Below, one piece after another: positions 8,676 to 17,207 of a DNA stretch of 64,000 nt. A program made the translations under genes and the position numbers. Under the pieces are notes generated by a model. It was not told the origin of the DNA, did not search any database, and saw nothing but the letters and a program-made list of their open reading frames with translations. The stretch lies in the NCBI RefSeq assembly GCF_001675045.1, contig NZ_LYPA01000080.1, forward strand, positions 62,001 to 126,000, in the 5' to 3' direction. Origin of the DNA: Paenibacillus oryzae. Lineage in GTDB: Bacteria; Bacillota; Bacilli; Paenibacillales; Paenibacillaceae. Within the stretch, counting starts at the first letter, position 1. Each line of letters starts with the position of its first letter.

Positions 8676-10451
8676 ATGGGTAAAAAAATGAAGCTGCTTG
8701 GTATAGCGCCTTATGAAGAACTGAATCATTCCATGACGATTGTTGGCAATCAATTCGCGGATGAAATTGATGTTATAATTTATACGGCCGATTTGGAAGA
8801 AGGCCGGCAATTAGTATCTGAATTACCGCTAGAGAACTACGATGCCATTATATCCAGAGGCGGCACGGCTAGTTTGATTCATAAATCCGTCTCCATCCCT
8901 GTCATTGACGTCTCCATCTCGGTTTATGACATATTGGGCGCCATCAAGCTTGCCAATAACTATACGGACAATTTTGCCATTATAGGCTATCCAAGCATTA
9001 CGGAAACGGCTCACCTAATCTGCGATATTTTGCAATACAATATTAAAATTATAACTATGGATAATTCCTCGGACGCCGGAGAATTGATCAGCCAATTAAA
9101 GTACGAAGGCTGCGAGATGGTGTTATGCGATGCCGTTACTCATAAAATGGCGCTGAGCAAATCAATAAATGCCATATTGATTACTTCCGGAATCGAAAGC
9201 ATTAAAAATGCCTATCAGCAAGCTATTTCATTGGTGAATGACAGGAAAAAAATCAAACAAAAAAACGAGCTTTTAACGGCAGGCTTTCAAGCCCAATCGC
9301 AAAAAATAGCCATTTTTGATAATCAGCGAAGCTGCGTTTTTTCGAACATTGATCCCAAATTAGAGCAATCCATTAGTCATTTTCTTACAACAAAAAAAGA
9401 CTTTAACGGAGAGCAGCAATTTTATCACACGCATAATACCCAGGTTTATCAGCTGAAAATAAAACAACTCCTACTAGAGGAGGACTATTATCTTTGCGAG
9501 GTGAAAAATTCGACGCCTCCGCTTATCAACAATAGCTTTGGAGTGAAATACTACAATAAAGCTGAAATCGAAGAAATTATAAATAAAAAGCTTTTGTTCA
9601 CATCATTTATACAGGAATCCTCCAAAAGCCAGATCGAGAAATTAGGCTCCTACTACAATGCCATGTTGATTTTTGGAGAAAGCGGCACCGCTAAAACGAG
9701 CTTGGCCTATAAAGCCTATCTGGAGCAAAAAAACCATACGAATAATTTGATTGTGGTTCAATCCGAGCTGGTTAATGAACGGACCTGGAAATATTTGCTC
9801 AACTCCTCAAACGGCCCTTTAGTGGAGATGGGAAATACCTTGCTGTTTAAAGATATCGAACAAATGAGTATTCACGATGTAGAAAAGCTGCTTGCCATTA
9901 TTAGCAATACCAAGCTGCTGCAAAAGAACAATATTTTATTTACGTACAGTGTAAAAGGCGCGGATAAAACGAAACACATTTTTAATCTTATTAAAACAAA
10001 TGTAGATTGCGGCACTATTTATTCACCGTCCATTAACGAACGAAAAAACGAGCTGTCCGGTATTATCACCCTTCTGCTCAACAAAACCAATATTGAATGC
10101 AACAAAAAAGTAATCGGCTTTGATCCTAAAGCGATCAAGGAATTGCTTAGCTTTGATTGGCCGGGAAATCTTAATCAATTAGAGCAATGCATTAAAAAGC
10201 TGGTCCTGTATTCAAATTCCTATTACATTTCGGAGCATCAAGTGCTGGAATTGTTGAAGCATGAAAGGGCCGAATTGCCGTCCGTCAATATTTCAACGAA
10301 TCTGACGCAAAATCTGGTTGAAGACAAAACGCTGTTTGACTATACAAGGGAAATTGTTTTGGCCATCCTTGATCAGAACAAGGGCAATCAGACAAAAACG
10401 GCTGCGCAGCTAGGGATCAGCAGAACCACCCTATGGCGTTATCTCAAATGA
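8676..10451 (+). CDS. PrpR-N-domain transcription regulator with degenerate AAA+ domain
   Basis: A 591-residue regulator. Residues about 1-190 resemble the PrpR N-terminal ligand-sensing domain. A middle region of about 100 residues follows, then an AAA+ domain with a Walker-A-like FGESGTAKTS near residue 333 and a weak Walker-B-like TLLFKDIEQ near 388. A Fis-type helix-turn-helix ends the protein (TKTAAQLGISRTTLWRYLK). The sigma-54-contacting GAFTGA loop is missing and the AAA+ domain is shortened, so ordinary sigma-54 activation is doubtful. The start at 8676 has AAGGGGAG ahead; the longer frame to 8634 does not. It is divergent from the kinase operon and probably senses a sugar acid or a derivative. 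Its coding DNA is clearly richer in A+T than the flanks. Confidence 0.82.
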   Translation: MGKKMKLLGIAPYEELNHSMTIVGNQFADEIDVIIYTADLEEGRQLVSELPLENYDAIISRGGTASLIHKSVSIPVIDVSISVYDILGAIKLANNYTDNFAIIGYPSITETAHLICDILQYNIKIITMDNSSDAGELISQLKYEGCEMVLCDAVTHKMALSKSINAILITSGIESIKNAYQQAISLVNDRKKIKQKNELLTAGFQAQSQKIAIFDNQRSCVFSNIDPKLEQSISHFLTTKKDFNGEQQFYHTHNTQVYQLKIKQLLLEEDYYLCEVKNSTPPLINNSFGVKYYNKAEIEEIINKKLLFTSFIQESSKSQIEKLGSYYNAMLIFGESGTAKTSLAYKAYLEQKNHTNNLIVVQSELVNERTWKYLLNSSNGPLVEMGNTLLFKDIEQMSIHDVEKLLAIISNTKLLQKNNILFTYSVKGADKTKHIFNLIKTNVDCGTIYSPSINERKNELSGIITLLLNKTNIECNKKVIGFDPKAIKELLSFDWPGNLNQLEQCIKKLVLYSNSYYISEHQVLELLKHERAELPSVNISTNLTQNLVEDKTLFDYTREIVLAILDQNKGNQTKTAAQLGISRTTLWRYLK

Positions 10452-10464
10452 ATACCCTCAAAAA

Positions 10465-10510
10465 AACAAGCTGGCCCCGCTAATGCAGGCTCCAGCTTGT
10501 TTCGTTTTTT
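10465..10510. terminator. Bidirectional terminator between regulator and esterase
   Basis: A stem AACAAGCTGG / CCAGCTTGTT with a loop of about 17 bases, a T-run on the plus strand and an A-run on the left that becomes a T-run on the minus strand. It separates the converging regulator and esterase genes. Confidence 0.85.
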
Positions 10511-11480
10511 ACAGTCTGTTTAATAAAAACCGGTAAGCCATTTGGTCGGCTTCGCTTCCCATAGTTGGCCCATGGTTAGCTTGGGAAACCGATATATACA
10601 TTGCTTCAGCATCGGCAGACAGTAAAGCTTTATACAGTATTTCACTTTGCTCCATAGGCACAAGCGGGTCTTGTCCCCCATGCAGGATCAGGATTGGCGG
10701 ACAATTGCGATCTACGTAGGTGATAGGACTGCATTTTTTCGCCAGCTCCACGTATTTCCAATCCTCGTCATCTGCATTGCCGCTTTCAAGTAATTGATAC
10801 AGCTCTTTTATTGACTTTTTCGATTTAGACAACCCCAAAATGCTGGATAATACATCATCGGCAGATTGGCTGGTATTGTCTACCTCTGTTCCAGACAGAT
10901 TATTTGCGGCTGCATGTACATTGCTTTTGATGAACTCGATCAGATCAGTTGGAGCGTAAAAAATCGTTGCTGCCTTTACCGCGCTCGTGTAGTCGAGATT
11001 GCCGCCTACGTCGCCCTCCATTTCGCTGCAGTTTGCGCTCATAGCGACCATTGCGGCCAAATGTCCGCCTGCGGAGTTCCCCAATACGCCAATCCGTTCG
11101 GGATCAATATGATATTTTTCTGAATTCGCTTTCAAATACCGTATGACGCCCTTGCAATCATGGATACAAGCTGGGAAAGCAGACTGAGTGGACAACCGGT
11201 AGGATGGCGATACGACTGTATATCCTTGCTCTACTAATTTTACAAGCTCTCTAAAATAGACGGCTTTTTGAGTGACCTGCTGATATTCTCCATACATCCA
11301 GCCGCCTCCAAAATAATAAACGATGCAGGGGCCGGGCTTAGTTTGATTAAGATCCTGATAAATATCCATCCTCAGCGTGTAGGTTTCTCCATTGTCCAGG
11401 GTCACATCCGCAAAGGGAACATCTTTGAATCGCGGCGGGCGTCCCGGTGGACATAATGGCTTTTTTGGGGTCTGCTTCAT
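10509..11480 (-). CDS. Alpha/beta-hydrolase, HSL/carboxylesterase type
   Basis: A 323-residue alpha/beta hydrolase. The oxyanion-hole motif is YYFGGGWMYG, the nucleophile serine lies in GVLGNSAGGHLAA, the acid in LILHGGQDPLVP and the histidine in ANHGPTMG. This pattern is that of hormone-sensitive-lipase/BD-FAE-like carboxylesterases. No signal peptide is present. It follows the permease gene with a gap of about 120 bp and no clear terminator between, so the two are probably one operon. It may remove an ester or open a lactone of the imported substrate before the acid-sugar enzymes act; that role is inferred from context. An AGGAGATG ribosome site supports the start. Confidence 0.85.
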   Translation of the reverse strand: MKQTPKKPLCPPGRPPRFKDVPFADVTLDNGETYTLRMDIYQDLNQTKPGPCIVYYFGGGWMYGEYQQVTQKAVYFRELVKLVEQGYTVVSPSYRLSTQSAFPACIHDCKGVIRYLKANSEKYHIDPERIGVLGNSAGGHLAAMVAMSANCSEMEGDVGGNLDYTSAVKAATIFYAPTDLIEFIKSNVHAAANNLSGTEVDNTSQSADDVLSSILGLSKSKKSIKELYQLLESGNADDEDWKYVELAKKCSPITYVDRNCPPILILHGGQDPLVPMEQSEILYKALLSADAEAMYISVSQANHGPTMGSEADQMAYRFLLNRL

Positions 11481-11603
11481 TGTAATTTCATCTCCTGTCT
11501 ATATAAGCTGAACAAAGGAGTTTCAGCGGTGCGGGCCAGCGTGTGAAAAGTTCTTCCTATCGCACATGTTCCTATTACTTCATCCGTTTTTGCTATCGCT
11601 TTA

Positions 11604-12893
11604 TTAACTTACAGGGAACAATAACATCGCACCGATCGTGAGCGCCAACAGTCGAATGAAATACATCGGAATCGAAAACATCCAGAAATGCGAAAGCTTG
11701 TATTTGCCCATTCCCAAAATCATTGCCGGCATTCCGTCAACTGGCATATACCCGCCGTTCCATGCAGATACCACAACTACAATTGCCGCTGCAGTAGGAT
11801 CAAGTCCCAGGCTTATGCTGGTCGCTATGGCAATAGGCGCAAAAATAAATACAGAACCTATTGATGCTCCGGTAAATGTAGCGCAAGTACTCGTTAAAAG
11901 CGCGAAAATCAGAATAAGGAAAAACGGGCTGATATTTGTGCCAAATGAATTGGCTACATAGTCGCCGACCATAGCGGTAAAACCAGTTTCGGCCAAAGCA
12001 TTGGCTACACCGATTACACCAGCCATCAGAAGAATGACGGGCGCTCCCATATTATCTCGTACTTCCTTAAAACCAAGTACATTGATGAATAATAAAAATG
12101 CGCCTGCAAGACCAGGAATAACATAAGCAGCATCTCCTAATACATTCATCAGCATCATACCTGCAACGCTTATGACAAAAGCAGCGATGGTGGCATATTC
12201 TTTCCATGCGGGCATAGTTTCAACCGTAGCCGCAGCGGCTGTCTCTTTCAGTCCATCCAAATCCTCTTTTGCAGCAGGATAATCTGGCAGAAGACGATAA
12301 GCGATCAAGGCCCAGGCTAAAAATCCAAGTGCCAGGATAAAATTCACAATCGCAAATTTGGACATAGAAAGCCCGCCAGTAAATCCAGATGTCTCAAGTA
12401 CGCTTACCGTAAGCCCGTAAAAGAAAGCTACGTTAAATGGAACTAAGGGGTGATTCGTTGCAAATCCCAAAGGCAGCATCAGCTTGGATGTAGGCATTTT
12501 TTTATTGTAAGGCATAGCGGCTACGATGGACAAAATAAGTACGTAGTAACCGGTAGAACCCGCACCTGCCAAGCTCGCTCCGAGCATAACGACTACAACT
12601 AAAAGAACATAGCTCTTATAGCCGCCCTTATTTGCCAAAGTAACCATAGCCGACTGAACCTTGCCGATAAAATTTGTTTTCATAAGGCTTGCCATAACAA
12701 CCATGAAGCCGGCAATCATGATAACGCTTGAATTAACGAAACCGGCAAAAGCCTCTTGAACAGAAGACAAACCAGTGACAACCAATAAAAGGCAAGCGAG
12801 CAATGGCGGTGCGCCAAAGGCGAATTTGTCTGACATGATCATGACAATCATCAAGACCAAAATACCAAGGGCCAGAATCATTTCCAGTGTCAT
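11604..12893 (-). CDS. SLC13/DASS-like (ArsB/NhaD superfamily) permease
   Basis: A 429-residue integral membrane protein with about 11-12 hydrophobic segments. Two small-residue-rich re-entrant-like stretches, GASLAGAGSTGYY in the first half and TCATFTGASIGS in the second, give the two-fold layout typical of the ion-transporter superfamily that includes SLC13/DASS and related anion symporters. It lies upstream of the esterase in the same direction. The upstream region has two copies of the palindrome found at the acid-sugar operon, so it is probably the uptake system for that pathway's anionic substrate. An AGAGAGGAT ribosome site is present. The substrate is inferred from neighbours, not from the sequence. 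Confidence 0.82.
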   Translation of the reverse strand: MTLEMILALGILVLMIVMIMSDKFAFGAPPLLACLLLVVTGLSSVQEAFAGFVNSSVIMIAGFMVVMASLMKTNFIGKVQSAMVTLANKGGYKSYVLLVVVVMLGASLAGAGSTGYYVLILSIVAAMPYNKKMPTSKLMLPLGFATNHPLVPFNVAFFYGLTVSVLETSGFTGGLSMSKFAIVNFILALGFLAWALIAYRLLPDYPAAKEDLDGLKETAAAATVETMPAWKEYATIAAFVISVAGMMLMNVLGDAAYVIPGLAGAFLLFINVLGFKEVRDNMGAPVILLMAGVIGVANALAETGFTAMVGDYVANSFGTNISPFFLILIFALLTSTCATFTGASIGSVFIFAPIAIATSISLGLDPTAAAIVVVVSAWNGGYMPVDGMPAMILGMGKYKLSHFWMFSIPMYFIRLLALTIGAMLLFPVS

Positions 12894-13003
12894 TTTAGAT
12901 TATCCTCTCTGTATGGGCTTAGGTAGCTACAAAATGAAAGCGCTTTATATTCAAAATAATAATCGTTTTTGATCCACTAAATAAGAAAATCAATGTTTAA
13001 TTT

Positions 13004-13020
13004 TGTTTCATTTTGAAACG
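13004..13020. promoter_or_regulatory. Operator candidate 2A (TGTTTC-N5-GAAACG)
   Basis: An inverted repeat TGTTTC-ATTTT-GAAACG upstream of the permease gene. It matches 11 of the 12 arm positions of the 8575 site. Confidence 0.65.
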
Positions 13021-13064
13021 CTTTCATTGATAAAAGCCTATATTCAACAAATGAGGCGTTATAC

Positions 13065-13081
13065 TGTTTCATTTAGTAACA
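13065..13081. promoter_or_regulatory. Operator candidate 2B (TGTTTC-N5-GTAACA)
   Basis: A near copy (one changed arm base) 61 bp from site 2A, mirroring the 60-bp pair between the kinase operon and the regulator. Confidence 0.5.
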
Positions 13082-13254
13082 ATCGGTGGATTCCGCACAT
13101 TCTAATATGTAGCAGTTTCACCAGAAAAATGATCCCGTATTCAAAACATTTCATATGCTGCCTTCAAGTAGGGCAACCGAAATTAGACTCTGTTTATTTC
13201 TTGCGTTATGCTAAATATAAAACAAAAGGGCTTTTTGCGGGAGGCGGATCAGGC

Positions 13255-13959
13255 ATGAACGAAACGATATTGGTGGTCGAGGATGAACGGAAAATTGCCA
13301 GGCTCCTGCAAATCGAGCTGGAAAGCGAAGGCTACGAGGTCAGGCTTGCGCCGGACGGAGTAGAGGGCTGGGCCGCCTACCGGGAAGGCGGCGTTTCGCT
13401 TGCGCTCCTGGATGTCATGCTGCCGGGCATCACAGGGCTGGAGCTGCTGGAGCGCATACGGGCTGTGGATGGCGCAACGCCGATTATTATGCTGACAGCC
13501 AAAAGCTCGCTGTCCGATAAAGTGAACGGACTTGATTTAGGCGCCAACGATTATGTGACCAAGCCGTTTGAAATGGAGGAGCTGCTCGCCCGGATTCGGG
13601 TTTTGCTGCGCAAGCAGCCCGCAGCAGCGCCGGCTGGCGTTGAGGGAGAGCCCGGAGAGTGGCTGACAGCGTCGGATCTTAGACTGAACCCAAGCACGCG
13701 CGAAGTCGAGCGGGCGGGGAAAGCCATTGAGCTAACCCAGCGCGAATTCGATTTGCTGGCGTACCTTCTCCGTCACAAACGTCTTGTATTAAGCCGGGAT
13801 CAGCTGCTTGCGGAAGTGTGGGGCTACGATTATGCCGGGAATACTAACGTCGTGGACGTATACATTCGTTATGTTCGCAAAAAGGTGGATGAAGGCCATG
13901 CCGCTGAATTAATTCATACGGTACGCGGGATCGGCTACGTGCTGCGGGAGGCCACATGA
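13255..13959 (+). CDS. OmpR/PhoB-family response regulator
   Basis: A 234-residue DNA-binding response regulator. The receiver domain has the acidic pair in VVEDERK, the phospho-aspartate in LLDVMLPG, MLTAKSS and the lysine in DYVTKPFEM. A winged-helix trans_reg_C domain follows, with RDQLLAEVWGYDY and IRYVRKKVD. The start at 13255 has GGGAGGCGG upstream; the open frame extends 84 residues further but reads like non-coding promoter DNA. The stop overlaps the kinase start (ATGA), so both are translated together. Likely targets are the adjacent PepSY genes, judging by the shared operon and the TTCT repeats ahead of the second PepSY gene. Confidence 0.93.
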   Translation: MNETILVVEDERKIARLLQIELESEGYEVRLAPDGVEGWAAYREGGVSLALLDVMLPGITGLELLERIRAVDGATPIIMLTAKSSLSDKVNGLDLGANDYVTKPFEMEELLARIRVLLRKQPAAAPAGVEGEPGEWLTASDLRLNPSTREVERAGKAIELTQREFDLLAYLLRHKRLVLSRDQLLAEVWGYDYAGNTNVVDVYIRYVRKKVDEGHAAELIHTVRGIGYVLREAT

Positions 13960-15356
13960 AGCTGGGCAGCAAAATTCATTTATATTCATCGGTGCTGTTT
14001 GCCGCGCTCCTGCTGGCTGCAAACGTCACGGTTTATATGGTTTTTTCCAGCATGATGCTGAGCCGCGAAATGAACCAGCTCCTGGCGGAGACGGAGCAAG
14101 CGGCGGAAGCGTTAAGGTCGGCGAACAACAACGTTGCCGTCAACGAATTGCTTCGGGCATACGTGCCGCTGAATGGGATGTTGGGCTGGGTCAAAGCTGG
14201 CGGGGGCTCAGGAGTGTTCGTGACATCGGGGAGCGAAACTGAATTAAGCCTGCATAAGGAGGCCTTTTACAATGAACGCCTCAAGGAGCAGGTCAGCATC
14301 GACGGCAGCCGGTACGGTTTTGTATCGATTCCCGTTATCGCCTCAGATGGAGCGGTAGCCAATGTGCAGGCCACATCCAGCCTGGAGGAGCTGATGGAGC
14401 TGCTGCATATTCTCCGGCTGGTGCTGATCAGCGTATCCGTTGCCGTGCTGGTGCCGGTGGTCATATCTAGCGGGGTGCTGGGCAGGGTGCTAATGCGGCC
14501 AATTAGAGATATGACGGGCACGATGCGCCGTATTATTCGCAGCGGAGAGTTCGTACAGCTCCAAAATAAGGGTAAATCGCGCGATGAGCTGGCGGCTATG
14601 GGGGAAACCTTCAACGAAATGATTGCTTTGCTGGAGGACAGCTTTGTCCGGCAGGAGCAGTTTGTATCCAATGCCTCGCATGAGTTGAAGACGCCGCTCA
14701 CGATTATCGAAAGCTATTCCAGCCTGTTGAAGCGCAGAGGAGGAGAACGGCCTGAGCTGCTTCAGGAATCCATCGAGGCGATTCATTCCGAGGCCGTCCG
14801 AATGAAGACGATGACGGAGCAGCTGCTTTTGCTTGCTACATCCAGAAGGGAATGGAAGGCGAATATGGAGGTGGTGGAGCTGCTGCCCTTTGCGCGGCAG
14901 GCCGCCGCTGTATTTTCCAATGTATATGATCGGGAGGTTATCGTAGAAGGTCCGCCCGATGAGCGCTGTGAAGGCATGGCCGATGTAGATATGCTGAAGC
15001 AGGTGCTCTTCATCCTGCTGGATAATGCCCGCAAGTATAGTCGGGAAACAATCATCTTGGAGGTTGGCGAGCTTCGGGGCGAAAGCTATTTGTCCGTGAA
15101 GGACAAGGGCGTTGGCATATCGGCGGAGGAATTGCCCAAGGTGTTCCAGCGCTTTTACCGGGTTGACAAGGCGCGCGGCCGAGATGGAGAACAAGAAGGC
15201 GGAGCGGGGCTGGGACTGTCGCTTGGCAAGGTTCTGGCTGATGCTTTTGGAGCAAGGCTTGTGTTGGAAAGCGAGCTTGGCGCAGGTACAGCCGCTACGA
15301 TTATTCTGGGACAGGCGGGAGAGCTGCCCGAACGCCATAACAGCCGGGAGGCTTGA
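13956..15356 (+). CDS. Membrane sensor histidine kinase (HAMP-HisKA-HATPase)
   Basis: A 466-residue sensor kinase. A first membrane segment (about residues 9-31) is followed by an extracellular sensor of about 110 residues and a second membrane segment near 150-172. A HAMP region comes next, then the phospho-accepting histidine in FVSNASHELKTPL near residue 242. The ATP-binding domain shows the N box (ILLDNARKYS), the G1 box (VKDKGVGIS), the F box (FQRFYR) and the G2 box (GGAGLGLSL). It partners with the OmpR-type regulator in the overlapping gene. The next gene, a PepSY protein, follows after about 90 bp with no terminator. The signal sensed is unknown; metal or envelope stress would fit the acidic PepSY partners. 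Confidence 0.93.
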   Translation: MKLGSKIHLYSSVLFAALLLAANVTVYMVFSSMMLSREMNQLLAETEQAAEALRSANNNVAVNELLRAYVPLNGMLGWVKAGGGSGVFVTSGSETELSLHKEAFYNERLKEQVSIDGSRYGFVSIPVIASDGAVANVQATSSLEELMELLHILRLVLISVSVAVLVPVVISSGVLGRVLMRPIRDMTGTMRRIIRSGEFVQLQNKGKSRDELAAMGETFNEMIALLEDSFVRQEQFVSNASHELKTPLTIIESYSSLLKRRGGERPELLQESIEAIHSEAVRMKTMTEQLLLLATSRREWKANMEVVELLPFARQAAAVFSNVYDREVIVEGPPDERCEGMADVDMLKQVLFILLDNARKYSRETIILEVGELRGESYLSVKDKGVGISAEELPKVFQRFYRVDKARGRDGEQEGGAGLGLSLGKVLADAFGARLVLESELGAGTAATIILGQAGELPERHNSREA

Positions 15357-15445
15357 AAATCGCTTGAAAACCGACTTTAACGTAAAGCTGGCAAGGAGAA
15401 TTAAGGACTGGCTTAAGCATAAAGCTGACAGGGGGTGATGGGGAC

Positions 15446-16159
15446 ATGAGGTTAAGGAGAGGCAGGCTGCTGGCTGTTTTAATAGCTGCGGCTGGTTTAG
15501 CTTTGTGGGCGGCGCTTGCAATCCTGCAGCCGGGACCCGGGACCCGGCTTACGCTTGTTGAGGCCGAGCGCAAGGTGCTGAGTCAATATGACGGAAGTAT
15601 TGTGGAAATGACTCCAAAAGGCTCAGCTTATATCCTCCAGCTTAAATCGGAGCAAGGGCTGTACGAGCTGACCGTTGAAGGAACGCCGGCCCAAATTACC
15701 GGCATTCGCTCACTGGAGACGTATCCTTCAAAGGAACCGGCAGGCAGTCAACCGCCGCAGCCTACCGATGAAGTGCCGGGTACGGCAAGCCCAACGGCGG
15801 CGCCGTCCCCGACACCGGATAGCGGTACGGAAACACCTGTCTCCAGCCCGCCTTCTTCGCCGCCGGTTCCATCTCAGGCCGCAACCGCAAAACCTTCCGC
15901 AACGCCTGAACCGTCTTCGCCGTCAGCCAAGCCTACCTCCAATCCCGCAATTCTCATTTCGGAGGAGAAGGCCGTTGCTTTGGCGTTGAAGAAAGTTCCG
16001 GGCACCGTCAAGGATGTGGACAAGGAGAACGAGGGCGGACGATGGTATTATTTTGTGGAGATTGAAACGAAGGACGGACGCGAAGCAGATGTGCAGGTAA
16101 ATGCAGCGTCCGGGGCCATTGTATCCGTAACCTGGGATGATGACGATGACGACGATTAA
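15446..16159 (+). CDS. Membrane-anchored PepSY protein with poly-Asp end
   Basis: A 237-residue protein with an N-terminal membrane anchor (about residues 8-28), a first degenerate PepSY-like half, a long Pro/Ser/Thr linker (about 95-170) and a C-terminal PepSY domain with KAVALALKKVPGTVKDVD and the closing ASGAIVSVTW. It ends in seven aspartates. The linker suggests that it spans part of the wall. PepSY domains are linked to peptidase inhibition or metal and redox functions outside the cell. It is in one operon with the two-component system, so it may modulate the kinase or be its output. A GGGGGTGATGGGG ribosome region supports the ATG at 15446. Confidence 0.85.
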   Translation: MRLRRGRLLAVLIAAAGLALWAALAILQPGPGTRLTLVEAERKVLSQYDGSIVEMTPKGSAYILQLKSEQGLYELTVEGTPAQITGIRSLETYPSKEPAGSQPPQPTDEVPGTASPTAAPSPTPDSGTETPVSSPPSSPPVPSQAATAKPSATPEPSSPSAKPTSNPAILISEEKAVALALKKVPGTVKDVDKENEGGRWYYFVEIETKDGREADVQVNAASGAIVSVTWDDDDDDD

Positions 16160-16183
16160 GGGATGAAGCATTTTATCATCAAA

Positions 16184-16212
16184 TTCTAATCTTTCTGTAA
16201 TGGTTCTCTTAG
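16184..16212 (+). promoter_or_regulatory. Possible response-regulator binding repeats
   Basis: Three TTCT-starting half-sites (16184, 16193 and 16204, the first reading TTCTAAT) lie in the gap before the second PepSY gene. Direct repeats near 10-11 bp apart are typical of OmpR-family sites. The spacing here is 9 and 11, so support is modest. Confidence 0.3.
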
Positions 16213-16297
16213 AATGCGGAGCTAAAGTAGAGGTATGGAAAAGAACAGAAGCAAACGCAGCTCGTAAGATGAATCATAAAAACAGGAGATGATGAAG

Positions 16298-17125
16298 ATG
16301 ATAAGCAAAAAAAAGGGCTGGATTATCGGCTTGGGATTAGTTGTTGCATTGGGAGGGACAAGCGCGGCGGTGGCTGCGGATGCGGCAGGCTCCTATATAG
16401 GCAAAGCAAAGGCCAAGCAAATTGCCTTGAAGGAGGTTCCGGGAACCGTAACCGACATTGAGTTGGAGCGCCATCGGGACGGTGTTTATTATGAGGTGGA
16501 CATTGATCGCGAGAATAGCTATCAGGAGGCGGATGTATATGTCGATGCCTACACCGGCAAGGTGCTGAGAGTGGTCAACGACGATGACGACGCTCCACGG
16601 AATGTTTCGTCTGCAGCATCGGCGGCCGCTCCAGCTTCGCCTTCAAAGGCATCCCCGTCTGCAACAGCCGCTCAGCCAACGAGCGCGCCTTCAGCAGCTA
16701 ATTCGCCGTCGTCAACTGCTGCTCCATCGGCATCTTCGGCGTCAGGCACAAGCAATGCCAAGCCATCCAGCGCTAAGCCATCGACGGTAAAACCGTCGCC
16801 AACAGCGGCGTCCGCTGGCACTTCCTCGGCAGCGGCAAAAGGGATAACCAAGGAGCAGGCCGCGAAGCTGGCACAGGAGGCTGTGAAGGGCGGCGAGGTT
16901 ATCCGTGTCTCGACTGATCGGGATGACGGCATACTGGAGTATGAAGTCAAGCTGAAATTGGCCAGCGGCTATGCCGAGGTGGAGATAGCGGCAGCAACCG
17001 GCAAGGTGCTTGATATTGATTACGACGATTTCGACGACGATGATGATGACGATTTTGACGATGATGACTATGACGACGACCATGACGATGATCATTGGCA
17101 TGACGATGATCGCCGCCGGGGATAA
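16298..17125 (+). CDS. Secreted double-PepSY protein with Asp/His-rich tail
   Basis: A 275-residue secreted protein. A signal peptide (MISKKKGWIIGLG onwards, AVAADA at the likely cleavage site) leads to PepSY domain 1 (KAKAKQIALKEVPGTVTDIE). A Ser/Ala/Pro linker of about 80 residues follows, then PepSY domain 2 (TKEQAAKLAQEA). The last 35 or so residues are mostly Asp with Tyr, Phe and His. The start at 16298 is preferred over ATGs at 16289 and 16292 because GGAG at 16285-16288 is then 9 bp away. The acidic His-containing tail looks like a divalent cation binder. It appears to be a separate transcript from the upstream PepSY gene. Confidence 0.85.
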   Translation: MISKKKGWIIGLGLVVALGGTSAAVAADAAGSYIGKAKAKQIALKEVPGTVTDIELERHRDGVYYEVDIDRENSYQEADVYVDAYTGKVLRVVNDDDDAPRNVSSAASAAAPASPSKASPSATAAQPTSAPSAANSPSSTAAPSASSASGTSNAKPSSAKPSTVKPSPTAASAGTSSAAAKGITKEQAAKLAQEAVKGGEVIRVSTDRDDGILEYEVKLKLASGYAEVEIAAATGKVLDIDYDDFDDDDDDDFDDDDYDDDHDDDHWHDDDRRRG

Positions 17126-17152
17126 TACTTCTTTCATAATGCTGAACCAGCA

Positions 17153-17207
17153 AATGGGCTAGTTGGCGATTCCATCAGGATATCGGCGAACTAGCCCACT
17201 TGTTTTT
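17153..17207. terminator. Terminator after the PepSY gene, possibly bidirectional
   Basis: A long stem ATGGGCTAGTT-GGCGAT pairs with ATCGGCGAACTAGCCCA and is followed by CTTGTTTTT. It ends at the stop codon of the small minus-strand gene and may end that transcript too. Confidence 0.8.

Larger units (their letters stand above)
12894..13254. other. Intergenic control region between permease and response regulator
   Basis: A gene-free stretch of 361 bp. It contains two operator-like palindromes, annotated separately. A cre-like TGAAAGCGCTTTAT at 12935-12948 has two mismatches to the Bacillus catabolite-repression consensus. An open frame reads through from 13003 into the response regulator, but that leader has no ribosome site and covers the palindromes, so it is treated as non-coding. 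I see no terminator or RNA motif here. Confidence 0.5.

Noticed and set aside
8500..8680. Sigma-54 (-24/-12) promoter for the acid-sugar operon
   Set aside because: No TGGCAC-N5-TTGC-like pair with correct GG/GC spacing could be found on either strand; a TATAAT was seen instead for the regulator.
13003..13254. 84-residue N-terminal extension of the response regulator
   Set aside because: The extension lacks a ribosome site, covers operator-like palindromes, and the receiver domain begins normally at 13255.
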